Below, piece by piece: positions 1 through 6,721 of a stretch of DNA of 9,808 nucleotides. The first letter of the stretch is position 1, and the number at the start of each line of letters is the position of its first letter. Both the position numbers and the translations under genes were made by a program. The notes under the pieces were generated by a model that was not told the origin of the DNA, did not search any database, and saw nothing but the letters and a program-made list of their open reading frames with translations. This stretch comes from Candidatus Krumholzibacteriia bacterium (GTDB lineage: Bacteria > Krumholzibacteriota > Krumholzibacteriia > LZORAL124-64-63), in assembly GCA_028718575.1 (NCBI GenBank), contig JAQULN010000073.1:1-9808 (forward strand), given 5' to 3'.

Positions 1-444
1 TCGCACCTCGACGCCGCCCTGGATGCCCAGCCGGAGCTGACAGGTACGGTCAACGGCCAGGCGTTTGCCGGCTGGCGGGATCTCGACGACCTGCTCGGAT
101 CGGTCTGCGAGGTCTTCGCCGGGGGACGCTACCTGTGGCTGCCCTGGGAATGGATCCGCAGCTTGGAGGTTTCGATCCCCGAGCGCCTGCCGGATTTGCT
201 TTGGGTACCCGCGCGGCTGCTGCACAAGGACGGCGAGGAACTGACGGTGAACCTGCCGGCGCTCTACGCCGGCAGCCACGCCTGGGGCGATCCCGCCCTG
301 CAGCTCGGCCGCCGCACCGAATGGGTCGGCGAAGCCGGTCTGCAGCGAGGTTGCGGCCAGCGCCTGTTGGCTTGGGCTGCCGCCGGCGGCGAGGTCCATG
401 AGCTGCCGTTGCTGGAATTGCGCACCCTGGAATTGACGGTTTGA
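1..444 (+). CDS. tagJ: T6SS accessory protein TagJ/ImpE, C-terminal part (5' end outside window)
   Basis: The frame is open from base 1 to the TGA at 442-444 and gives 147 residues, about half of a usual TagJ/ImpE protein (roughly 270 aa), so the N-terminal part lies upstream. Visible ImpE-family features in the fragment are WRDLDD (25-30), a GRYLWLPWEWI segment (42-52), LPALYAGS (85-92), RRTEW (104-108) and GCGQRLL (117-123). In P. aeruginosa HSI-I, TagJ interacts with the sheath protein TssB and with ClpV and appears to assist sheath turnover in the cytoplasm; it is an accessory, not a core, component. The position directly before tssE matches TagJ-type T6SS loci. The internal ATG at 163 is not the start, because conserved sequence lies upstream of it. 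The assignment rests on remembered family motifs and on context, and the context is strong. Confidence 0.88.
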   Translation, partial: SHLDAALDAQPELTGTVNGQAFAGWRDLDDLLGSVCEVFAGGRYLWLPWEWIRSLEVSIPERLPDLLWVPARLLHKDGEELTVNLPALYAGSHAWGDPALQLGRRTEWVGEAGLQRGCGQRLLAWAAAGGEVHELPLLELRTLELTV

Positions 445-475
445 CCTGCCGCCCGCGGGCGGGTCGCGCGGCAGG
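445..475 (+). promoter_or_regulatory. GC-rich hairpin in the tagJ-tssE spacer
   Basis: CCTGCCGC (445-452) is perfectly complementary to GCGGCAGG (468-475), giving an 8-bp stem around a 15-nt GC-rich loop. It begins at the first base after the tagJ stop and ends just before the tssE ribosome binding site. No T-tract follows, so it is not a standard intrinsic terminator. It could protect or define an mRNA end, attenuate transcription, or tune tssE translation. The stem is visible directly; the function is inference. Confidence 0.5.
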
Positions 476-477
476 CT

Positions 478-485
478 GGAAAGGA
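478..485 (+). promoter_or_regulatory. Ribosome binding site of tssE
   Basis: GGAAAGGA lies 5 nt before the ATG at 491, directly downstream of the spacer hairpin. It supports 491 as the tssE start. Its closeness to the hairpin (2 nt) means the fold could influence ribosome access. Confidence 0.65.
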
Positions 486-490
486 CGCTC

Positions 491-997
491 ATGCCGGCAT
501 CCCGGCCGCAGGACAGGCTACGACCGCCGTTTTGGGACCGCTTGACCGCCGACCCGACCGCGGTGAATTCGGCCGCGTTGCGCGTCGACAGTCGCCAGCT
601 CGTGGCCGCGGTGCGCCGGGATATCGAGCGCTTGTTGAACACCCGCCGGACCGATCTGCTCGACCTGACGCGTTGGCCGGAAGCCGCGTCATCGTTGCTC
701 GGCTACGGCCTGCCCGACTTGTCGGTCTACTCCGGCCGCAGCGCGAAGGATCGGCGCGCCATTTGCGAGATGATCGCGGACCTGCTGCGGAAATTCGAGC
801 CCCGCCTGGTGCCGGGCACCATCCGCGTGGAATACGTGGAGGGCGGCAAGGCGATCGGTCTGGCCGCGGCCAACCAGGCCCGGTTCCGGATTCGGGCCCT
901 CTTGCATGTGGATCCTCTGCGGCAGCCGGTGACGTTCGACACCGCGGTCGACATGGAGACCAGCGAGGTCACGCTCGAGGAGATCGGCGATGCGTGA
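491..997 (+). CDS. tssE: T6SS baseplate subunit TssE (gp25-like sheath initiator)
   Basis: 168 aa, a normal TssE length. TssE is the homologue of phage T4 gp25 (GpW/gp25 family); it sits in the cytoplasmic baseplate and nucleates polymerisation of the TssB/TssC sheath. Family signatures read in order: an N-terminal FWDRL (14-18), LLNTR (48-52), GYGLPD (71-76), FEPRL (102-106, the EPR core motif of gp25-like proteins) and FDT (149-151) in the C-terminal strand region. The start at 491 is backed by a GGAAAGGA ribosome binding site. It is separated from tagJ by 46 bp containing a hairpin, and it overlaps tssF by 8 bp, so translation of the two is probably coupled. No defect is visible. An alternative identity is unlikely given the motifs and neighbours. 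Confidence 0.94.
   Translation: MPASRPQDRLRPPFWDRLTADPTAVNSAALRVDSRQLVAAVRRDIERLLNTRRTDLLDLTRWPEAASSLLGYGLPDLSVYSGRSAKDRRAICEMIADLLRKFEPRLVPGTIRVEYVEGGKAIGLAAANQARFRIRALLHVDPLRQPVTFDTAVDMETSEVTLEEIGDA
977..982 (+). promoter_or_regulatory. Ribosome binding site of tssF inside tssE
   Basis: GAGGAG lies 7 nt before the ATG at 990, within the last codons of tssE. With the 8-bp overlap it supports 990 as the tssF start and suggests that ribosomes ending tssE can reinitiate on tssF. Confidence 0.6.
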
Positions 998-2843
998 TCA
1001 ACTGCTGCACCACTACGAACGAGAGCTGCGCTTCATCCGCCGCGAGGCGGGACAGTTCGCGACGCGCTACCCCGCGATTGCGGATCTGCTGCAACTGGAA
1101 GCGGACCGCTGCAACGATCCGCACGTCGAACGGCTGATCGAAGCGTTCGCCATGCTGGCGGCGCGGGTCCAGTTGCGGTTGGACGACGAGTTCCCCGAGA
1201 TCTCCGCCGCGCTGCTGCAGAGCCTGTGTCCGCCGCTCGTGACGCCCGTGCCGTCGCTGACGATCGTGCAATTCGCGTCCGATCCGGACCAGAGCGAGGC
1301 CACCAGCGGGATCGATATTCCCCGCGGCACCCAGATCCACACGCGGCCCGCGGGCGGAGTGAGCTGCCGCTTTCGGACCTGCTACCCGGTCACCTTGTGG
1401 CCGCTGGCGGTCACCGGTCTCGACGTGGTGGGGCTGGCCGCGGGCGAGCCGGGGCTGCCGCCGGGCACGAACGCAGCGCTGCGGATCCGCCTGCAGACGC
1501 GCGGCGCTCAGAATTTTCGCGAGTTCAATCTGAGCAGCCTGTGCTTTTTTCTCGACGGCGACGCGTCGCTCGTCTACCGGCTCTATGAGGTGCTGTTTCG
1601 GCGAACGCGGGGCGTTGCTCTGCGTCCGAGCCAGGCGGGAACTGCTCGCGGCCGGGCTGTCGCGTTGCCGGCGGGCAGCTTGCGACCTATGGGATTCGCC
1701 CCCGACGAGGGAGTCCTCGAGTATCCTCAGGGAGCGCCGTCGGGCCACCGCCTGCTGCAGGAATATTTCGCATTCCCCGAGAAGTATCTCTTCGCGGAAT
1801 TACGCAATCTGACGCCCGCGGTCCTGGCCGATCTCGGGCATACGCTCGAGGTGCTGGTCGGGCTCGATGAACTACCCCTCGACCTGGAGAGCAAGCTGGG
1901 GCCGCAGATCCTCAAGCTGGGCTGCACGCCGGCCGTCAATCTCTTTGCCCAGACCGCCGAGCCGATTCGCTTGACGCACCACCGCAGCGAGTATCCCGTG
2001 ATTCCCGATATGCGAGCGGCGACCGCGTACGAAGTCCACTCGATCACCGCGGTGGAATCGTCCGACTCGCAGAGCGGCAGGAGCCGCGTCTACTATCCGC
2101 TGCACGCGCAGGGGCACTGGAACGCCGCCGCCGATGCGGCCTTCTGGCAGACCTCGGTCCGCGCGGACCACGGCGAGGAGGGCGGCACCACCACCTACCT
2201 GACCCTGGTCGATCGCGCCGCCCGGCCGCTCGATGAACTGCCGGCCAAAACCCTCTCGGTGCAAACGCTGTGCACCAACGGCGACTTGCCGTCGGACCTG
2301 CCGATGGGCGATCCGCGCGGCGATTTCCAGGTCGAGGGACGGCCGGGCGTGGCCCGCATTCAAGTGCTGCGCAAGCCGACCCGCACGCTGCGGCCGCCGG
2401 AGCGCCGCTTCGGCCTGTGGCGGCTGATCAGCCTGCTGAATGTCAATCACGTCGCGCTGGCCGGACCGGCCGCCGGCGCCGGCCCGGACAACTGGCATGA
2501 TCCGGCCGCTCTGCGCGAACTGCTCGGCCTGCTCGATTTCAGCGGGACGGCGGCCGCGCGGCAGCGGATCAGCGGCCTGGTCGGCATCCGGTCGCGGGCC
2601 GTGGTGCGCCGCGTGACCGGCGATCAGGCCGGCCTGTTCGCCCGCGGCACCGAGGTCAGCGCGCTCTTCGACGAGAGCCGTTTCGCCGGCAGCGGCGCCT
2701 TCCTGCTGGCGGCGGTCCTCGAACGGTTCCTGGGTTATCTGGCGCCGATCAATTCGTTCATGCAACTCGTCGCTTACAGCCAACAGCGGGAGGAGGTGCT
2801 CGAGCAATGGCCGCCGCGCGCTGGGGAGCGAACGCTTGTCTGA
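990..2843 (+). CDS. tssF: T6SS baseplate subunit TssF
   Basis: 617 aa, a usual TssF (VasA/ImpG family) length. TssF forms the baseplate wedge with TssG (TssF2-TssG1), together with TssE and TssK, and docks the tail to the membrane complex from the cytoplasm. The N-terminus is highly typical: YERELRFIR (9-17), DPHVERLIEAF (43-53), DDEFPE (65-70) and then a PPLVTPVPSL stretch leading to IVQF. Further along are a GFAPDEG segment and LLQEYFAFPEKYLF (255-268), a hallmark of the family. The C-terminus ends in a FLGYLAPINSF segment also seen in TssF proteins. The start at 990 matches the family N-terminus and has a Shine-Dalgarno sequence. The gene overlaps tssE upstream by 8 bp and tssG downstream by 37 bp. 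The reading frame is intact throughout. Confidence 0.97.
   Translation: MRDQLLHHYERELRFIRREAGQFATRYPAIADLLQLEADRCNDPHVERLIEAFAMLAARVQLRLDDEFPEISAALLQSLCPPLVTPVPSLTIVQFASDPDQSEATSGIDIPRGTQIHTRPAGGVSCRFRTCYPVTLWPLAVTGLDVVGLAAGEPGLPPGTNAALRIRLQTRGAQNFREFNLSSLCFFLDGDASLVYRLYEVLFRRTRGVALRPSQAGTARGRAVALPAGSLRPMGFAPDEGVLEYPQGAPSGHRLLQEYFAFPEKYLFAELRNLTPAVLADLGHTLEVLVGLDELPLDLESKLGPQILKLGCTPAVNLFAQTAEPIRLTHHRSEYPVIPDMRAATAYEVHSITAVESSDSQSGRSRVYYPLHAQGHWNAAADAAFWQTSVRADHGEEGGTTTYLTLVDRAARPLDELPAKTLSVQTLCTNGDLPSDLPMGDPRGDFQVEGRPGVARIQVLRKPTRTLRPPERRFGLWRLISLLNVNHVALAGPAAGAGPDNWHDPAALRELLGLLDFSGTAAARQRISGLVGIRSRAVVRRVTGDQAGLFARGTEVSALFDESRFAGSGAFLLAAVLERFLGYLAPINSFMQLVAYSQQREEVLEQWPPRAGERTLV
2788..2797 (+). 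promoter_or_regulatory. Strong ribosome binding site of tssG inside tssF
   Basis: GGGAGGAGGT is an almost ideal anti-16S match 9 nt before the ATG at 2807, buried in the tssF coding region. It decides the tssG start in favour of 2807 and so fixes the 37-bp tssF/tssG overlap. Confidence 0.75.
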
Positions 2844-3856
2844 GCGACCAGCTGCTTGCCGAGCCCGAACGCTGGGAGTTCTACCAGGCCGTGCGGCTCT
2901 GGCAGCAGGCCTCGCGCGACCTGACCCCGGTGGGCGAAGGCGACGATCCCGCGCGCGAGGCGCTCCGCTTTCGCACGACGGTGTCGTTCGCCTTTCCGAT
3001 CGCCGAGATAGCCGCCTTCACGCTGGACGACGGCCAGCCGGGCCGGGCGCAGATGCGCGTGAATTTCCTGGGCGTCGCGACGCCGGCCAGCTTCGGGTCG
3101 CTGCCGACGCCGTACGCCGAGGACGTCGCCCTGGCCGATCGCGACCGCCTGCCGGCCTTGCACGAATTTCTAGACCTGTTCAACCATCGCATCATCGCCT
3201 TGTTCTATCGCGCCTGGCACAAGCATCAGGCGGCGGTCGCCGCCGAGCGCGCCGACAGCGCCGAGCCGGCGCTGTTCGACGCCGCGCTGCGCAGCCAGTT
3301 GGGGCTGGCCGGCCGCGCGGCCCGCTCCCAAGTTGCGCTGACGGATGGCCTGCTGCTCGGCCGCGCCGGGCTCTTGCGCCCCGGCCAGACGAGCTGCGCC
3401 TCGCTGGTGGAAATCTGCCGGCAGGTCTTCGGAGTGGCGGCGCGCGTCGAACAGTTCGTAACGCGCTGGTTCGCCCTCGACGTCGGCGACCGTTCACGTC
3501 TCGGCCGCAGCGCCTCGCGACTCGGCGCCGACCTGACCCTCGGCGACCAGGTGCCGCTCGCGCAGTCGCGATTCCGGCTCGTGCTCGGTCCGCTCGACTG
3601 GGATCTCTTCGCGGAGTTCCTGCCCCAAGGATCCGCACACGCTGTCTTGCATGAGCTGGTCCGGCTCGCCGCCGGACCGGAATTGACCTATGACGTCCAG
3701 CTCGATCTGGATATCGCCGAGGTGCCGCCGCTGTGCCTGGGCGCCGTGGCGGACACCGCGGCGGCGCGCCTGGGTTGGACCACCTGGCTGGGCGCTGCCC
3801 GCGGCCGCGCCACGGCCCACGTGGTGGTCGCCGCTGCGGCCGCGACCGCGGCCTGA
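2807..3856 (+). CDS. tssG: T6SS baseplate subunit TssG
   Basis: 349 aa, a normal length for TssG (VasB/ImpH family). TssG is the wedge core that binds two TssF copies and contacts TssK and TssE at the cytoplasmic face of the T6SS. The N-terminal EPERWEFYQAVRLW (19-32) matches the family opening. A central FLGVATPASFG stretch followed by PTPY corresponds to the conserved FLGLxGP...LPxxY region, and FLDLFNHRIIALFYRAW (121-137) is the diagnostic TssG motif. The C-terminus is unusually alanine- and valine-rich. The start at 2807 is set by a strong Shine-Dalgarno sequence and by the family N-terminus; it creates a 37-bp overlap with tssF in another frame, so the two partners that assemble together are translated from interlocked genes. 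tssH follows after 23 bp. Confidence 0.96.
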   Translation: MAAARWGANACLSDQLLAEPERWEFYQAVRLWQQASRDLTPVGEGDDPAREALRFRTTVSFAFPIAEIAAFTLDDGQPGRAQMRVNFLGVATPASFGSLPTPYAEDVALADRDRLPALHEFLDLFNHRIIALFYRAWHKHQAAVAAERADSAEPALFDAALRSQLGLAGRAARSQVALTDGLLLGRAGLLRPGQTSCASLVEICRQVFGVAARVEQFVTRWFALDVGDRSRLGRSASRLGADLTLGDQVPLAQSRFRLVLGPLDWDLFAEFLPQGSAHAVLHELVRLAAGPELTYDVQLDLDIAEVPPLCLGAVADTAAARLGWTTWLGAARGRATAHVVVAAAAATAA

Positions 3857-3861
3857 ACCGC

Positions 3862-3869
3862 AGGAAAGG
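3862..3869 (+). promoter_or_regulatory. Ribosome binding site of tssH/clpV
   Basis: AGGAAAGG lies 10 nt before the ATG at 3880 in the short tssG-tssH gap. It favours 3880 over the upstream in-frame ATG at 3733, whose extra 49 codons lie within tssG and encode arginine- and glycine-rich sequence unlike any ClpV N-terminus. Confidence 0.65.
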
Positions 3870-3879
3870 TAGATCGCCC

Positions 3880-6624
3880 ATGGGACTGAACCTGAAGAAC
3901 ATGGTCGGTAAGCTCACGCCGCAGGCCCGCCGCGCCCTCGAAGGCGCGGCCGGCCTCTGCCAGTCGCGCTCCCACTATGAGGTGGCATGCGAGCACTGGC
4001 TGGTGAAGCTGGCCGAACAGCCCGCGCACGACCTCGCCCGCATCTGCGAGCACTACGAGATCGCTCCGGAGGCCGCCTTGCGCGGACTCGAACGCGGTCT
4101 GGCCGACTACAAGACGGGCAACAGCGGGCGGGCCTCGCTCAGCGCGGAGATCGAGGATCTGCTGCAAGCCGGCTGGCTGCGCGCGTCGATCGACTACCAG
4201 CACTCGCGCACGCGGTCCGGCGTGATCTTCCTGGCGGCGCTCGCCGACCGCGTCATGGGCCGCCGCCTGCGCGACAATTTCCCCGACCTGGCGCGGATCA
4301 ACGTGGAGGACCTCGCCCAACGCCTGCCCGACCTCGTGGCCGGCTGCCCCGAAGACCGCGAGGTCTTCCACCAGGCGGGCGGCGCCACGGCGGTGGCCGG
4401 CGCGCCGCGGGGCGCGGCCAGCGCCGGCGCGCGCGCGACGCCCGCGCTCGATCAGTTCACGGTCGACATAACCGAAGAGGCCAAACAGGGCCGCCTGGAC
4501 CCCATCCTGGGGCGCGACCGCGAGATCCGGCAGATCGTCGACATCCTGACCCGCCGCCGCCAGAACAATCCGATCCTCACCGGCGAGGCCGGCGTGGGCA
4601 AGACGGCGGTGGTCGAGGGGTTCGCGCAGCGCGTCGCCGCCGGCGACGTGCCCGAGCCGCTGCGCGGGGTGATGGTCAAGTCGCTGGACCTCGGTCTCTT
4701 GCAGGCAGGCGCCGGCGTCAAGGGCGAATTCGAGAACCGGCTCAAGCAGGTGATCGAAGAGGTACACGCCTCGCCGATCCCGATCATTCTGTTCATCGAC
4801 GAGGCGCACACCTTGATCGGCGCCGGCGGCCAAGCCGGGCAGAACGACGCGGCCAACCTGCTCAAGCCGGCCCTGGCGCGCGGCGGCCTGCGCACCATCG
4901 CCGCGACGACCTGGGCCGAGTACAAGAAATACTTCGAGAAAGACCCCGCGCTGGCGCGCCGTTTCCAGGTGGTCAAGATCGACGAACCCAGCGAGGCGGT
5001 TGCCATCGAGATGATGCGCAGCCTGGCGCCGAAGCTGGAGAAACACCACGGCGTGCATCTCTTGGACGAGGCGGTCTGCGAATCGGTCCGCCTGTCGCTG
5101 CGCTATCTGCCTGCGCGGCAGCTGCCCGACAAGTCGGTCAGCGTGCTCGACACCGCGTGCGCGCGCGTCGCGATCGGCCAGGGGGCGATTCCCGAGGGCA
5201 TCGAGAGCCGCCGCAGCCGCCTGCACGCCCTGGCCGCCGAGGCCGCGGTGCTGGAGCGCGAAGCGGCGCTCGGCGAGGATCGCGCCGCGCGGCTCGCGGC
5301 GATCGCCACCGAGCGCGAGGCCGTCGCGGCGGAACTGGCTGCGGTCGAAGCCCGCTGGGAGAAAGAGAAGGCGCTGGTCACCGAGATCTGCGAGCTGCGC
5401 GTCAAGCTGCACGGCGGCGAAGAGAAGAGCGAGACCGCGGACACGAACGCCGGCGGGGGCGAGACAGGCGGCGTGCCAACCGCCAAGCCGGCCGCCAAGC
5501 CGGCCGCCAAGGGCGCCGGCGCGGCCGCGGTCGATCGCCAGGCGTTGCTCGACCGCTATCGCGGTTGCCAGCGCGAGCTGACCGCGCTGCAGGGCGAGGA
5601 ACCGCTCGTTTCCAGCGAGGTCGACGGCCAGGCCGTCGCGGCCGTGATCTCGAGCTGGACCGGCATCCCGGTGGGCCGCATGGTGGCCGACGAGATCCAG
5701 ACGGTGCTCGAACTGCCGGCGCGCCTGGAGCAGCGCGTGATCGGCCAGACCCACGCGCTCGAGGCCATCGCCCAGCGCATCCGCACGTCGCGCGCCAATC
5801 TCGACAATCCGTCGCGGCCGGTCGGCGTGTTCCTGCTCGTCGGGCCCAGCGGCGTGGGCAAGACCGAGACGGCGCTGGCGCTCTCGGAGCTGCTCTACGG
5901 CGGCGAGCGCAACCTGATCTCGATCAACATGTCGGAGTACCAGGAGGCGCACACCGTCAGCAGCCTGAAGGGCTCGCCGCCCGGCTACGTGGGCTACGGC
6001 GAAGGCGGCGTGCTGACCGAGGCCGTGCGCCGGCGGCCGTACTCGGTCGTCCTGCTGGACGAGGTCGAGAAGGCCCATCCCGACGTGATGGAACTGTTCT
6101 TCCAGGTCTTCGACAAGGGCGTGCTCGAAGACGGCGAGGGCCGCGAGATCGATTTCAAGAACACGGTGATCCTCTTGACGAGCAACATGGGCACCGAGCT
6201 GACGATGTCGCTCTGCCAGGATCCCGACACCATGCCCGCGCCGGAGGCTCTGGCCGAAGCCCTGCGGCCGGAGATTTTGAAGTGCTTCCCGCCGGCTTTG
6301 CTCGGTCGTATGATCGTGGTGCCGTTCTACCCGCTGCACGGCGAGGCGCTGCGCAAGATCGTAGGGCTGCAGGTGCGGCGCATCGCCAAGCGCATGCTCG
6401 CCAATCACGGCGCGGAAATGGTCTACGATGATTCACTGCTGGCGGCGATCGCCGAGCGCTGCCAGGATCCCGACAGCGGGGCGCGCGCGGTCGATCACAT
6501 CCTGACGCGGTCGCTGTTGCCCGAGGTCTCGGCGGAGTTCCTGGCGCGCATGGCGCGCAACGAGGCGTTTCGACGAGTCAAGGTTTCGCTGGGTGCGAGC
6601 GGATTCGAGTATGACATCAGTTGA
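3880..6624 (+). CDS. tssH: T6SS AAA+ disaggregase ClpV/TssH
   Basis: 914 aa. ClpV is the hexameric Clp/Hsp100 ATPase that binds the contracted TssB/TssC sheath in the cytoplasm, threads TssC through its pore and recycles the sheath. Domain order: Clp N-domain (about 1-155), an Ala/Gly-rich linker (about 167-190), AAA1 with Walker A GEAGVGKT (235-242), pore-loop segment near 276-283, Walker B FIDEAH (305-310) and arginine finger region DPALARRF (355-362), then a coiled-coil middle domain (about 442-510). A low-complexity linker (512-550) separates this from the SWTGIPVGRM signature (from 592), AAA2 Walker A GPSGVGKT (655-662), pore-loop GYVGYG and Walker B VVLLDE (723-728). SEYQEAHTVSSLKGSPPG is ClpV-typical, which separates it from housekeeping ClpB. 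Both ATPase sites look intact. It is the last recognisable T6SS gene here. Confidence 0.98.
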   Translation: MGLNLKNMVGKLTPQARRALEGAAGLCQSRSHYEVACEHWLVKLAEQPAHDLARICEHYEIAPEAALRGLERGLADYKTGNSGRASLSAEIEDLLQAGWLRASIDYQHSRTRSGVIFLAALADRVMGRRLRDNFPDLARINVEDLAQRLPDLVAGCPEDREVFHQAGGATAVAGAPRGAASAGARATPALDQFTVDITEEAKQGRLDPILGRDREIRQIVDILTRRRQNNPILTGEAGVGKTAVVEGFAQRVAAGDVPEPLRGVMVKSLDLGLLQAGAGVKGEFENRLKQVIEEVHASPIPIILFIDEAHTLIGAGGQAGQNDAANLLKPALARGGLRTIAATTWAEYKKYFEKDPALARRFQVVKIDEPSEAVAIEMMRSLAPKLEKHHGVHLLDEAVCESVRLSLRYLPARQLPDKSVSVLDTACARVAIGQGAIPEGIESRRSRLHALAAEAAVLEREAALGEDRAARLAAIATEREAVAAELAAVEARWEKEKALVTEICELRVKLHGGEEKSETADTNAGGGETGGVPTAKPAAKPAAKGAGAAAVDRQALLDRYRGCQRELTALQGEEPLVSSEVDGQAVAAVISSWTGIPVGRMVADEIQTVLELPARLEQRVIGQTHALEAIAQRIRTSRANLDNPSRPVGVFLLVGPSGVGKTETALALSELLYGGERNLISINMSEYQEAHTVSSLKGSPPGYVGYGEGGVLTEAVRRRPYSVVLLDEVEKAHPDVMELFFQVFDKGVLEDGEGREIDFKNTVILLTSNMGTELTMSLCQDPDTMPAPEALAEALRPEILKCFPPALLGRMIVVPFYPLHGEALRKIVGLQVRRIAKRMLANHGAEMVYDDSLLAAIAERCQDPDSGARAVDHILTRSLLPEVSAEFLARMARNEAFRRVKVSLGASGFEYDIS
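5482..5511 (+). repeat. 12-bp tandem repeat in the clpV middle-domain linker
   Basis: The unit GCCAAGCCGGCC occurs twice in tandem (5482-5493, 5494-5505), followed by a half unit GCCAAG (5506-5511). It encodes AKPAAKPAAK (ClpV residues 535-544). Because the unit is a multiple of three, copy-number changes would lengthen or shorten the linker without breaking the frame. Confidence 0.75.
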
Positions 6625-6721
6625 CGTGACGGACATCGCATACGGCCGGTTCGGGTTTGGCCGGATCGCGCAATTGGTCTAGACTGGGCAGGGATTGTCT
6701 TCAACCCTGGAGGGTCGTGAC
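6625..6721. other. 97-bp gap between the T6SS block and the exported-protein gene
   Basis: This is the longest non-coding stretch in the window. It holds two copies of GGCCGG (6644-6649 and 6659-6664), which could form a weak 5-bp stem (CGGCC 6643-6647 with GGCCG 6659-6663), but no T-tract, so no convincing intrinsic terminator. A TTGACG at 6621-6626 has no good -10 partner. I see no confident promoter; read-through from tssH is possible. Confidence 0.5.
6709..6714 (+). promoter_or_regulatory. Ribosome binding site of the exported propeller protein
   Basis: GGAGGG lies 7 nt before the ATG at 6722 and supports this start, which is also the one that places a complete signal peptide at the N-terminus. 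Confidence 0.7.

Noticed and set aside
1872..2807. Minus-strand open frame of 311 codons opposite tssF
   Set aside because: No recognisable domain; it lies wholly within the well-supported tssF and has shadow-type composition.
3733..3879. N-terminal extension of clpV to an upstream ATG
   Set aside because: The extra 49 codons lie mostly within tssG and encode Arg/Gly-rich sequence, while the ATG at 3880 has a ribosome binding site and yields a standard ClpV N-terminus.
3688..6408. Open frame of about 900 codons on the minus strand opposite clpV
   Set aside because: It mirrors the clpV codons in a strongly GC3-biased region, its translation is Arg/Ala/His/Asp-rich without any domain, and clpV on the other strand is fully supported by motifs.
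6643..6663. Possible intrinsic terminator after tssH
   Set aside because: Only a 5-bp stem with an 11-nt loop and no T-tract; the two GGCCGG copies are better described as a short direct repeat.
6674..6702. Possible sigma-70 or sigma-54 promoter upstream of the exported-protein gene
   Set aside because: TTGGTC has no convincing -10 partner at a suitable distance, and the TGGGCAGGGATTGTC stretch lacks the GC at the required spacing for sigma-54.
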